From Cryptomeria japonica (taxonomy: Eukaryota > Streptophyta > Pinopsida > Cupressales > Cupressaceae): 64,000 bases of DNA. The translations under genes were made by a program, and so were the position numbers. The stretch is from NCBI RefSeq assembly GCF_030272615.1, contig NC_081414.1:1985501-2049500 (forward strand), written 5' to 3'. The notes beneath the pieces are model-generated. The model searched no databases and was not told the DNA's origin. It worked only from the letters and a program-made list of their open reading frames with translations. Shown here one piece after another: positions 47,201-57,400 of the stretch (its first letter is position 1; each line of letters starts with the position of its first letter).

Positions 47201-47368
47201 TACGAGACCGTTACTCAAAATCTCCACACCAAAAGACTTGTCAATTCCCTTGAGCACCCTCTCTTTCAACACCTCAAGGTTTTCCCCTTTTAGGTCAGTA
47301 TCGCTAACTATGGGTTCAGTGGATGCCAGGCTAAAAACGTTCCCAAACAAATGTAGTGTGGACTTCAT
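44266..47368 (-). pseudogene. Long reading frame inside the R6 LTR (3' copy), unknown function
   Basis: About 1,030 codons from MKSTLHLFGN (47368) to ..EDDDDGKVA. I do not recognise the family. In order: an N-terminal part with ENLEVLKERVLKGIDKSFG and EVISSVFKIPDY; a helical region with DDWIYCYVQLVLEGKQYLDW; FGRFYIQFPCFCYIWVGGF; a Ser/Arg-rich, probably disordered middle with CTPRHTRSRSAAQRK; a charged helical C-terminus (WIEGIIKDGKKN, VRNQ-like phrases) ending in DDDD. Stops at about 47162, 46997, 46694, 46235, 46130, 45398, 45138 and others interrupt it, but nearly all the pieces share one frame and most stops differ from those in the other LTR. It is not gag, pol or the chromodomain. Being within the LTR, it could be transcribed from the LTR promoter without the rest of the element. 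Confidence 0.75.
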
Positions 47369-47384
47369 AATTTAAACAATAAGC

Positions 47385-47467
47385 CTAAATCAGTTACAGA
47401 AAAACTTTATGTAAGAGAGAAAATGCAAGCAAAAAAAACCACTGGAGAGGACAAGAAAAAGACTCAC
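47385..47467 (-). other. Candidate 83-nt intron in the R6 LTR leader
   Basis: On the minus strand AAG|GTGAGTC opens and AACTGATTTAG|GC closes a T-rich 83-nt stretch, 16 nt before the ATG of the LTR frame. The donor matches the plant consensus exactly and the same interval, same length, is kept in the other LTR (57815-57897). If spliced it would lie in the 5' untranslated region. Confidence 0.4.
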
Positions 47468-47875
47468 CTTCATAGTTGAACAACCAGACGATGGCTAGTA
47501 GCAAACAAGATTCCTATCCAGGAAAAACAAAGACACAGCAGCGAGGAACAAATGCAGAGCACTAACAATCCTTCATACCTTATTAGTGAAGGCAATGATA
47601 CGGAAACATTGAATGCAATAATTCCAATTTTCAGTCTGAGTGTGTTGAGTTTGTGGATTAGACATCGCATGCATGCATTGAATGCATGGCGGCATTTTTG
47701 AAGTAACCGCCAGTTCCTGGAATGATTACTTACTTCGAAAAACCAAGGATTAATGTCACTTAAGACATGGTTCTGCCTCCTCATAGTTGGCAATGAATGC
47801 ACCATCGAATCATTAAAACCTGCGAGACCCACCAACTTCGAACACATATGAACATCCTGAACAGACTTCATGGGT

Positions 47876-48193
47876 GTTCAAGTAGTTCAAGATGTATGCC
47901 GCGCTCAAGGAGAATTTTGCCGAGAAAACAAATAATATCAAGCTGTTGACCACTTGTGCTATATTGAACATGTTGAACATGTTTGAACCTCTTGAACTTA
48001 GTTCAATGAGTTCAAAACCCAGAGAGAAATAAAGTAACATATCACCGAACAAGAAACTTTTATAGAGCCGCTACAAGACACTTAGAGAAAATATTAGTAT
48101 AAAAAAACCTCTCTAAACACATAGGAACCTATGGAACCTAAATGAACCTGTTGAACCCGATTCAAAATGGTTCAACGTGTTCACAGAGTTCAA
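47876..48193 (-). promoter_or_regulatory. R6 U3: TTGAAC/GTTCAA cluster around a TATA box
   Basis: About eleven copies of TTGAAC or its complement GTTCAA lie in 318 bp, in both orientations, on either side of TATAAAAG (minus, 48064-48057). Examples: ATTGAACATGTTGAACATG at about 47953. The other LTR keeps the cluster (58305-58625) but its TATA has decayed to CTAAAAG. Clusters of a short motif at a promoter suggest binding of a host transcription factor; which one is unknown. Confidence 0.55.
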
Positions 48194-48499
48194 CCAATTA
48201 TCTAAACTTGACTTTTATGATTGAAAAAGGATTTACAGACGTACTAAGGACTTGAACCGAGGTATCACAAGAAAGATTAGGACTCCAATTGAAAATCTTA
48301 AAGGATGACTCACTCTTATCATGAGGAATAAATGATGCAGTAACATTGGCTCTGACTGGGGATTGTATTTTACAAAGGAAAATGCCAAGAACTTTCAAAC
48401 TCTAGTTTCGCATGACCAAAAACAAAAAGGGGAAAGGATAAGGTGACTCACAACTAAGAACACCTAAGCTACTATATACAAAACTCTCGATGATAGGAC

Positions 48500-49828
48500 T
48501 TATAGTTTGTAGAGCTTGAGATCTTGCCCATTGTAGGTATAGGGCATAATTGCTCCATTGACGTAGCTGATTCTGAAAGCATTTTGTCCCGCTGCTTCAC
48601 AGATCTTGAAAGGGCCTTTCCACAATGAATCAAACTTGTCATGAGCACCCTTTGGCTCTTTCCTTTTATCCCATAACAACACCTCATCTCCTATTAGGAA
48701 ACCTCTTGGCCGAGCTCTCATGTCAAAAATCCTCTTCACTCGGCTCTGATACTCTAAGATTCTATCCACCAGCAACTCCCTCTCCTCTTCCAACTTCGTC
48801 AGGTACATAATTCTTTTCTCCAAAGCATTCTAAAAGAAAGAATCTTCCACTACTGTCTACAGCTTGGCTGCTGATAATTCCAGAGGTAAAGAAAGTTTTG
48901 CTCTAACCCCATACACAAGCTCAAAAGGTGCCATTCTAATGGCCCTCTTGGGCATGGTCCTATCTGCCCACAAAGCCTCATATGCCTTCTTATGCCAATT
49001 TTGAGCACTTTCGTCAACCAACTTTTTCATGATGACTATCAGGTTCTTGTTGCTGGACTTTGCTAGTCCATTACCCTATGGAAAGTAATCAAAGGAATGT
49101 GAGAGGGTAATCTGATGCTCATAGCAAAACATAGTCAACTCTTTAGAAGAGAAATATGATGCATTATCCGCAACAATCTTTTGGGGAACCCCAAAATGGA
49201 CTAGGATGTAATCCTTGAAAAAACTACACACAACCTCTGAGTTTGCCTTTTTAGTGGGAATGGCTTCTACCCACTTGGTAAAGTATTCAGTTGTTGTCAA
49301 AATGTACATATGACCAACACTGGAATGAGGGTTTATTGGTCCTATGAAATCAATGCCCCACTGTTTGAAAGGTTCATCTACTACCACAGGCCTTAAAGGA
49401 AGGGCCGCCAAATGTGGCTTCCCGGAAAAGAGTTGGCATTTCTCACACTCTTTAACATAAATATATGCATCCCTAAACATGCCTGGCCAATAAAAACAAT
49501 TCCTTAGAATTTTGAAAGCAGTAACAGACGATGAGAAGTGTCTCCCATAGGCTTCACCATGGTAGATCTCCAGGAGTTTTTGTTGTTGAGGTTTATCTAC
49601 ACACCTTAAGTGTGTTCCATCTAAACCTTTTTTGTACAAAACATCTCGCCAAATTACATACTTAGCAGCTTTTAACTTAAGGTTCCTTTGTTCTTTTGCT
49701 GACAAATGACTTGGGCAGCTACCATAAGTCAAATAATAGGCCACATCAGAGAACCAGGTATCCTGCAATCCAACAAAAAGAGTTAATGGTAATTCGGCTT
49801 CTGTTTCCACCTCATTTTCTGCTGTCAA
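48500..49828 (-). pseudogene. R6 integrase
   Basis: The HHCC zinc motif is present (IYHGEAYGRHF ... CEKCQLF). Core: WGIDFIGPINPH (first Asp), KIVADNASYFSS (second Asp), then, after a stop at 49075-49077, GNGLAKSSNKNL, where the catalytic Glu (usual GNGQAE) is Lys. WKGPFKICEAAGQNAF near the C-terminus is the GPY/F module. No chromodomain follows. With the Glu lost and a stop next to it, this copy cannot integrate. Confidence 0.88.
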
Positions 49829-49933
49829 CCTGCATAAGCCTTGTCCTTTGACTGTCTTCGTAGGGTGAATATCTAAATCATATTCTTGAATTTTTGTTAC
49901 CCAAGTTGCTCTCTTATTTAGTCCAACCTCTTG

Positions 49934-51349
49934 CTAAGTTAAAATGTTTTTCACTGCGGAATCTGGGACAAAAACCAAAGAGTGGGAGTGCAGAATATAG
50001 TACTGAAACTGTTTCACAGCTTTAACTATGGCATAGGCGTGTTTCTCCAAGAGTGAGTACTTAAGCTCATGCTTCTTGAGCGGGATACTCATGAACGCTA
50101 TAGGTGCTTCGGCCCCAGATTCATCCAACTGTAACAGTATTTCAGACATCGTATGCTCTGATGCATAACAATACAAAATGAAGTCCTTTGTGAAATATGG
50201 GTTAATGAGAGTAGGCGCATTTGCAACTGAACCCTTGATTTTTTCGAAAGCTTCTTTGGCCTCTTCAGTCCATTTGAAAGGATGTTGTTTGCTTAACAAG
50301 CTGATGACGTGTTTTGTGGTTTCTGCAAACTCTGGAACGAATCTCCTTAAGAAATTCACTTGACCAAAGAACAACCTTACTCCAGTCCAGTTGGAAGGTA
50401 AACTGAGATGTTGAATTGCATTAACTCTCTCAGGATCGATCTTGACTCCTCCCTTTGCGACAATATGTCCTAGCAATTTGCCCTCCATGACATAGAAAAC
50501 TGATTTCTTTGGGTTCAGGGAGATTCCGTGCTCTTGACAACGCTGCAGAACTGCACTCAGATCCCTAAGATGGTTCTTCCTTTCTTTCAAAAATACCATG
50601 AGATCATCCAGGTAAACAACAATAATTCTATCTTGAAAATCCTTAAAAGAGGAATCCATAGCTCTTTGAAAGGTGGCTCCAGCATTTATTAAACCAAAAG
50701 GCATACGGTTATATGCAAATGTTCCCCACGGAGTGATGAATGTCGTCTTGTGTTGTTCATGCTCTGCAACACTAATCTGATTGTAACCAAAAAAACCGTC
50801 TAACATCGACATCATCTCTAACCCGGATACCGTCTATAGAATGTGGTCCATATTGGGTAAAGCGTAGTTGTCCTTTAGACTTGCTTGATTCAGCTTACGA
50901 AAATCAACACAAATACGAATCTCCCCATTCTTCTTCCTTACGGGCATAATGTTGGCTACCCAGGTAGAATGATGAATTGGATATATGATTCTGGCCTTAA
51001 GCATTTTATCAACCTCTTTAAAATTTGCATCCACCATTATGGGGTTGAAACTCCTCAATTTTTGCCTGAAAGGAGAGACACCTGGCTTCAACGGAATCTG
51101 ATGCTGAAAATGCCCATCTCTAAACTCCTTCAGGTCATCGTAGGACCAAGCGAAGACATCAATGTATTTTTTAAGCAGTTTGCCAAGTGCTTGCTTCTCC
51201 TCCGTAGAACAACACTTGCCAATTGTTACCTCTTTTGGGTTGGACTCATCGCCCAAATTTATTTTCTCGCAACTTCCTTTCCCGTCATCCTTGGGAACAT
51301 TCTTGCCTATGAATGCATCATCTCTGGTGAAAAACCTCTCCAGAGTCAC
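49934..51349 (-). pseudogene. R6 reverse transcriptase with degraded linked RNase H
   Basis: RICVDFRKLNQASLKDNYALP, then after one stop FAYNRMPFGLINAGATFQRA and VVYLDDLMVFLKE with the catalytic YLDD. The following RNase H reads FILYCYASEHTMSEILLQL, where the first catalytic Asp expected in 'Y.DAS' is Tyr, and FVPDSAVK replaces the usual TDH. So this linked domain is probably a structural tether only, with the upstream RNase H doing the cutting. Confidence 0.88.
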
Positions 51350-51499
51350 TAGCCCTTTCGGAATTTTGTTGCCTTTGAGCTGAATAAAACTATTTGTAGG
51401 ATCAACATCTAGGTCTGGACTAAACTCCTTGCAGGCATTTTCAGAACCTTCAAAATATGATTGGAAGAATGACTGAACACATTCTAGGAAATCTTTGAT

Positions 51500-52078
51500 C
51501 TATGCATCCGCATCAAACACTTGCCAATGATTTACATTATCAAGGACATTAGGCCTATAAATCATTTCAATCCTATATGAATTATCCTTAAAGTCTAGAT
51601 GCGGTAATAAAAGTGAAGCTGAAATGGCCAACAAATCTGCCCTACTGTTTTGTTCTCTCGGAATGGCTTCAATAGAGAAAGCATCAAAGAATTCTAACTC
51701 ATCCCAAACCCTATTTCTATAATGTCTCAATCTGTCATTCTTAACTGTATAAACATTTCTCACCTGTCTAACAATCAACTCTGCATCACCTTTAACTTTG
51801 AGCAATTTCATACCTTTACATCTGGCCTCATTTAATCCTAATAATAATGCCTCATACTCTGCAATATTATTAGTATTCTTAAAATCCTACTTGAAAGAAA
51901 ATGGGAAAATATTACCAGTGGGTGACAGCAAAACTACCCTTGCTCTAGAGCCAGAGTTGGCACAACTTCCATCAAATTCCATCTGCCACAACTCACCAAG
52001 TTCGTCAACAGCTTCTTCTGGATCCCTTTCGCCAGATGCAAGAATGAGATAGTTTCCAAACTCGCATTCTTGAAACAA
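51500..52078 (-). pseudogene. R6 extra RNase H (aRNH-like), between protease and RT
   Basis: WQMEFDGSCANSGSRARVVL gives the first Asp, NNIAEYEALLLGLNEA the Glu, VKGDAELIVRQV the second Asp, and PREQNSRADLLAISAS the last Asp, so all four metal-binding acids of RNase H are present. This is the plant/archaeal-type domain known as a second RNase H in Tat/Ogre elements. There it is usually drawn after RT and its own RNase H, before integrase; here it lies upstream of RT. One stop near 51886 splits it. Confidence 0.82.
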
Positions 52079-52199
52079 AATCTGGGCTTTGGGGTTGTCC
52101 GAAGGAAAAATAGTGTAGTTATTTTTAGGCTCGGGTTCAAGCTTGATTCTCTATTTTCCAAGGGGAATAATGGCCTCAGACCAGTCCATTTTGATTTCA

Positions 52200-52900
52200 C
52201 CTTCAAGATCCTTGCAAAAAGTTCTACTCAAAAGCATTCCGTAACTTGCGTGAATATCAGCAACCAGGATAGTTAATCTTACTCTTTTATCAGGGCATGC
52301 TGCTAGCACTGCCTGGACGTCTTTTGCCTGTCCAATAAGAGGAACCTATTTCCCATCCATCAAAAAGCATCTCCCAAATGTTTTCATGAGGGTCAAACCT
52401 AGAGACTTAGCCATAGGTGAAGGCATTATGTTGTCTGATGCTCCTGAATCTATTATGCAATTGCTAAGCTTCTAACCATTCAAGAGAAGGGATATGTAGA
52501 AAGGTTCAGGTTTCGAAATCTCAACCTCAAGCCCATTTTTAGCATCATGAAAAGCACAGGGATCAGCCAAGTTAGCTAATGAGCACGGGATAGATGAAGA
52601 TTTTTTAGCAGTAGTTAAATCACTATTCTCCACACATCCGTGTACCAGGGACTCCGAAGAAGAATCTCCCTTAACATATTTGACCAGTTTATCTAGTTCT
52701 TTTGGATTCAGTTTCAAATACTCAGTAGTAGGAAGTTGAACAATAGAATTTTTACAGAATTCAATGATGTCAAAGGAGGAGGAAGAGGAAGGGCTATTGT
52801 TATCTTCATGGTTCCTTTGCAAAATCACAACTTCAGGGATATTTGAAAGGCTATTACTTGGGAGATCTTTACCTTTGAAATTGCTTCCAGAAGGATTCAC
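52200..52900 (-). pseudogene. R6 aspartic protease domain
   Basis: IIDSGASDNIMPSPMAKSLG (about 52455-52396) carries the catalytic DSGA of a retropepsin. A Ser-rich linker precedes it. Two stops (about 52470 and 52350) lie close to the active site. Role: cutting the polyprotein into mature parts. Confidence 0.8.
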
Positions 52901-53002
52901 AAAAGAAGAATCCTGGGAAGTTCATTGATTCCTTGTTAGAATCGCACATGCAGGACCTTCAAGGGTCACCAAAATGTTACTACCTTTTTCCGAATCTGAC
53001 TC

Positions 53003-54235
53003 TTATTTGAGGTAGAATGTTCCAGAGTCGCCAGGTACCTCTTGAATTTTTTTTGCTTCAGTGAACTCACCTAATTCATCTTTTGTGTTTTGCATCTGAA
53101 CATGTCTTATCATATCGGGACAAGAACCCCCATCATGATCTGTGGTAAGATGGAATGAACACATGACACCTTTGTCAGGAGGTGCCTCTATTTGTAATCT
53201 TTGTGGAATAGCAGGTAATTGCAACGGTCGTCCATAGTTATACTGATTTGGAGTTTTCCTGCTTATATCCTGATAAGGTTATGGATAAGAACTTCCAGGC
53301 TTGGGTATCTGCCTCTTTAGAGCAATCATATCATTGACAAGCCGCTGAACAACTAGGTCAGTAGAAGAGGTAGATGCCTAAGGTTGGCCCTGAGGGGTTT
53401 GTACATCTTTCCTCCATTTTCCAGCTATTATCAGATCATCTTCAAGCTGTATGGATTCATTTTGTGCAGTCTCCAAATCAACTGACCTACTTCTTCTAAG
53501 GTGAAAACCCACGTCAGGTGGCATGGAATTTATGAAGAAACATTGTTGATTATCTGCAGTTGGTCTTTTGGCTTGAGGAATTTTGTGGATAATCTTATTA
53601 TACCTGGCTACATAGTCCCTCATTGGCTCATGAATTTCCTTTTTCATTTGTGTGAGTTGAGCCAGTAGCAAATGTTCATCATCAACACTTTTGAACCTTT
53701 TCTCAAAAGCGGTTTTTATCGTTTGCCAATCAGTTATGGATCATGCTCGCAGATGGCTGAACCAATCTGTTGCCCCCTTAGTGAGAGTTTGGGCAAAAAG
53801 CCTAATGGCCACATCGTCATATTGGACTGCTAGAATTCCAATGGCCACATTAAAAGAATTCAAGTGCTCTTCAACTGAGACTTTTCTATCTCCATTATAT
53901 TTAGGTAAAACATCCCTCGCCCTTTTTGGAAGTGGATTATGAGTTGCGAGAGCAAGAGGTCCAACAGCAGCACCCCATGGTTGGGCCATAATGAACATAG
54001 GATAAATGGTTACAAGGGGAGGGGCTTGAACTCTAGTAAGCATTAGTGTTTGCCAAGGGTTTGAAGAAGAAGGTATAGGAGTAACTCTGACAGGAGAGGA
54101 AGGTCTGCTCTTAGCTTTTCTTTTGGGAGTAAAGTTTCTGGCGAATGACAACCCTTGCAATTCTTCAAAACAATTATCAACTATTCCTTCTCTCCTTTGT
54201 GCTCTGGTATATGGACAAGAATCTAGTGTTATCAC
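53003..54235 (-). pseudogene. R6 gag domain
   Basis: The Retrotrans_gag core reads LPKYNGDRKVSVEEHLNSF, IRLFAQTLTKGATDWFSHL and, after a stop, MRDYVARYNKIIHKIPQAK. A later CSFHLTTDHDGGSC (about 53160-53120) is in the place of the nucleocapsid and has the CxxHxxxDH..C layout seen in Tat-type gag. This protein would form the virus-like particle in the cytoplasm. Confidence 0.85.
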
Positions 54236-54410
54236 CCTTAGGAATCCTAAGCTCTTTCAAGAAAATCTCAATCTCAACGGTTTTCCTGAATTATAGAACT
54301 ATGTCTTTAACAAAACGAACTCTATGAAATTTTGCCGATTATAGGCTCAATTTTGTTATGTCTATGGCATACCAGTCTACTAAATGTTCGGTTTTCTCTT
54401 TGTTTAACTT

Positions 54411-54428
54411 TCCCTAGCAGAGTCGCCA
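54411..54428 (-). promoter_or_regulatory. R6 primer binding site
   Basis: Minus strand TGGCGACTCTGCTAGGGA, six bases after the 5' LTR end. This is the type used by Tat/Ogre elements, thought to pair with tRNA-Arg. Confidence 0.75.
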
Positions 54429-54434
54429 AAAATC

Positions 54435-57400
54435 TATTAGTGACCAGATTTGTCCCTTTTTTAAAATGATCAATTTTGAACTTTGTCGCCTTATTTTAAG
54501 GACAAGTGTTTCACTAAACAATTGGGTAAGTGTTGTATAAATCACTTCCCTCTGAATTTTTCATAGGTACAACTCCCTATCTCAGTTTTTTAAGGAATGC
54601 TTTAAACTATTTAATTTCAATAGTAGCTTTTAACCGAAAAGCATGTAAGGTTGCCTACTTCATTCTTGGATGAGAGGCCGATATTTCACACATGTTTCCT
54701 AAAAATAAGAAAGCGATTTTTCCTATCTTTTTAATATATGAGATGATAGCAACTGAAACAAAGTTCAGTACACCATTTCCACAGGTTTAATAAAGAATGA
54801 ACAGATTTAAGAAACTAAATCTATCCTCAAACATGAATCTTCTCTAGAAGTAAACAAACACTCAAAGGAAGGAATATCAGAAGAATAATAATTTTTTGTA
54901 ATGGAAAGATCCTTACTGTTATTTGATTAGATAAACATATGCAAAGACATGTATCTACACAGATTCAAAACAAACAGATTTTCCTTCTCCCAAGAATAGT
55001 ATGATCATTCTATATATATATTCTTATGCAACAAAGGCACGAAAATACATGTATAAATCTTTTCCATTCTAGATTTAGCAGTTTGATTCTTCCTTCTACA
55101 AAATAGAAAATACATAAAACAGAGGGAAAAACCAAAAATTGGTCACAAAATCTAACCCCCATACTATATATCTTTCCTTAAATTATAGTTTTAGAACATG
55201 GGAGGTCTCCCTGAAAACTCGACCTCCCCCATAAACAGTTATGAAACCAACAAGAAGTATTTTGGGACAGATGTCCTGAAGTCTTTGCATAACCATGAGA
55301 AATTACAAGAATAAAGGGAACCGAGCCTAAATCAATGCATTATGCCACTTTTCCATCATCATCATCCTCTCCGCTTTCGCGGGCGTCGTGAGCAGTTGTG
55401 AGCTCTTGAACAATGGATTGGTTCAGAACTTTCATTACATTGAGCTTCGCCTTCGCCGCCTCCTTATTCCACTGGTGCTTCACCATCTTTTCAGAATGTT
55501 TCGGCAGTTGATCATTTCCAATGAAAGTCATAGACTCAATCCTAGCCACCCTGGTTATATCTTTCGGAGTGAAATTACCCTTGGCCTTGATCTTCTCCAT
55601 GTTCATCCGGAAAGACTTGATTGCATCCTATGTGCTCAACCTACAAATTCCCAACAACCAATCATGGTCAAGGTTAACCACCTTATTATCATTAACTATG
55701 CTGCACTGGAGATCCTGAAGTTCGTAAACAGAGGTCTTTGCATCGGTGATCATAGACTTGAAGGTAAGCACTCGCCACATTATGGTTTTCTTCAACACAA
55801 AAAGCTGACATTCATCTGCCACCAGCTTGATTGAGTGTTCAGTCAAAAACCTGGTAACTCCATATTCTTCTATTTTGGCAAACAAAGGCAAGATATTCTA
55901 CCATTTGTGCTCCTCCTTCTCCCACGGCACAAGATAATTTTGAACTTCAGCAATAAGGCCCTGTATTTCATCGCATAGCCTTCAGGAGTTGGTAATGTAC
56001 TTCTCACCGTCCTTGATTATTCCATTTCTCCACAACTTTAGCAATACTCTTGGCCCGTTGAACTTGGCTCATTAGCTTTTTATTTTCTGGTGAAGTTGGG
56101 TCGAAGTTCTTTGTAGCATGAGATATTGGAAGTGCCCCAAGGCAACCAATACTATCGACGAACTGGGCCAGAACATTTATGTGTCGCTTTAGTTCTCTCT
56201 TTTCTCACCCATCCTTCTCCGACCTAGTGAGAATTTTCTTTGCCGATACCTGGAAGAAATGATTGTCTGCGTCTCTACTCATGTTTCCCAATTCCACCTT
56301 TGTGGTCTCAAAATCATCGGGGCTAGCCTCCTTGTTTTCATCCTTAGGTTTATACGAGGCGATTTCAGCAACCCATTTTCCAGTTCCCTCATCATTGTCC
56401 AGGCGAGTGGCAGTCGTGAACCTTTTCAGCTTTGGATTCTTCTCTGTGTATTTAAAGACCATTTCCTGAATCAGAATAGTCATGGGAAGAAAACTCCGTT
56501 TTTTGTTCACTGAGGTGGTAAACCACTTAGGAGTTGCACTGGAACTAGTGGTTCCTTCGATCATCTTGCAAGGTGGCGTCATAGCCACAGTCACCATATG
56601 AGAATCCAGGGCACTAGCAACATCGCCGTCCAAGTCTTCAATTTCAAAAATTTGGGCATCGAGAATGGTATCTTTCACCCCTGTATCCTTTGCCTGATCC
56701 ATCTTTCTTTGAGCGACACTTCGGGATTGGGTATGCCGAGGAGTACAAAAATCCAAAGTTGAATTAGACATATGTCAAAGATGGGGCGACTTGTTATCCT
56801 TACCTACAGGAATAGGCATAGAAGCATTGTTAGAAAGACGCTTTGGTGAAGGTAGAGGATCCTTATTACTTCTCGCAGAATTAGAATTAACGCCTGATTT
56901 CATTGCTTTCTTATTGGCCACCCACTCTGTAGTCCTTTCCAAAACTCCTTTGGTCCTTAATTGTATATCATCTTTCTCTTCCTCATCCTAGTTAATTGGA
57001 GGCATTTCAACTTTTGCATGGGCTAAGTATCCTAGTTTGAATAGCTCTAGATGATCCTCTTCGAGCCCCTTAGTATCCAACTTTATCTGCAATGAAACAA
57101 CTTGTTCTAACACCAATCTCATGTTTCCCCTTTTGAATACTTCAAGTTCATCTGTACAATCTTCCCAGAAATCCTCTAACTGTGGCATGGGAAGGTATGG
57201 CATTAGACCACGACTTTGGGAAAATCCCTTATTATCAAAACCTTTCCTTTTAGGATACAGGGAAAAATTGAAATTCCTGAGGTCTACTCCTATACTCAAA
57301 GCGTCAGACATTGAACTACATGACAACACACCCAATTGGATTCTTGGGTAGCCTGGAACCACCTCTTTGAGGAACCTTCAACCAGAATTTTGCTACATTG

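Larger units (their letters stand above)
43361..48345 (-). repeat. R6 3' LTR (4,985 bp)
   Basis: On the + strand TGTTAGTGAACAG...GATGCAGTAACA. It contains, in element order, a U3 with a TTGAAC/GTTCAA cluster and TATAAAAG (minus, 48064-48057), a candidate intron, and a reading frame of about 1,030 codons. The full-length version of the LTR; the other is 645 bp shorter. Confidence 0.9.
48500..54235 (-). pseudogene. R6 gag-pol polyprotein (single frame with stops)
   Basis: 5,736 bp, 1,912 codons, one frame throughout: gag, protease, extra RNase H, RT, RT-linked RNase H, integrase. I find no frameshift, only nonsense codons (about a dozen), for example near 53740, 53376, 52470, 51886, 51498, 50831, 49933, 49075 and 48832. 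Several are single-base changes from CAG or TGG, as expected from deamination of methylated cytosine. Domain details are in separate entries. Confidence 0.88.

Noticed and set aside
47470..47871. 133-codon minus frame upstream of the R6 LTR gene, also at 57900-58307
   Set aside because: It lies in the U3/leader between the TATA box and the candidate intron. It is present in both LTRs but has no recognisable domain, and its frame does not join the LTR gene. Kept only as leader.
48346..48499. Purine tract for R6 at AACAAAAAGGGGAAAGG (about 48421)
   Set aside because: It is purine-rich on the + strand, but R6 is on the minus strand, and it is not next to the LTR. I could not name a convincing purine tract for R6.
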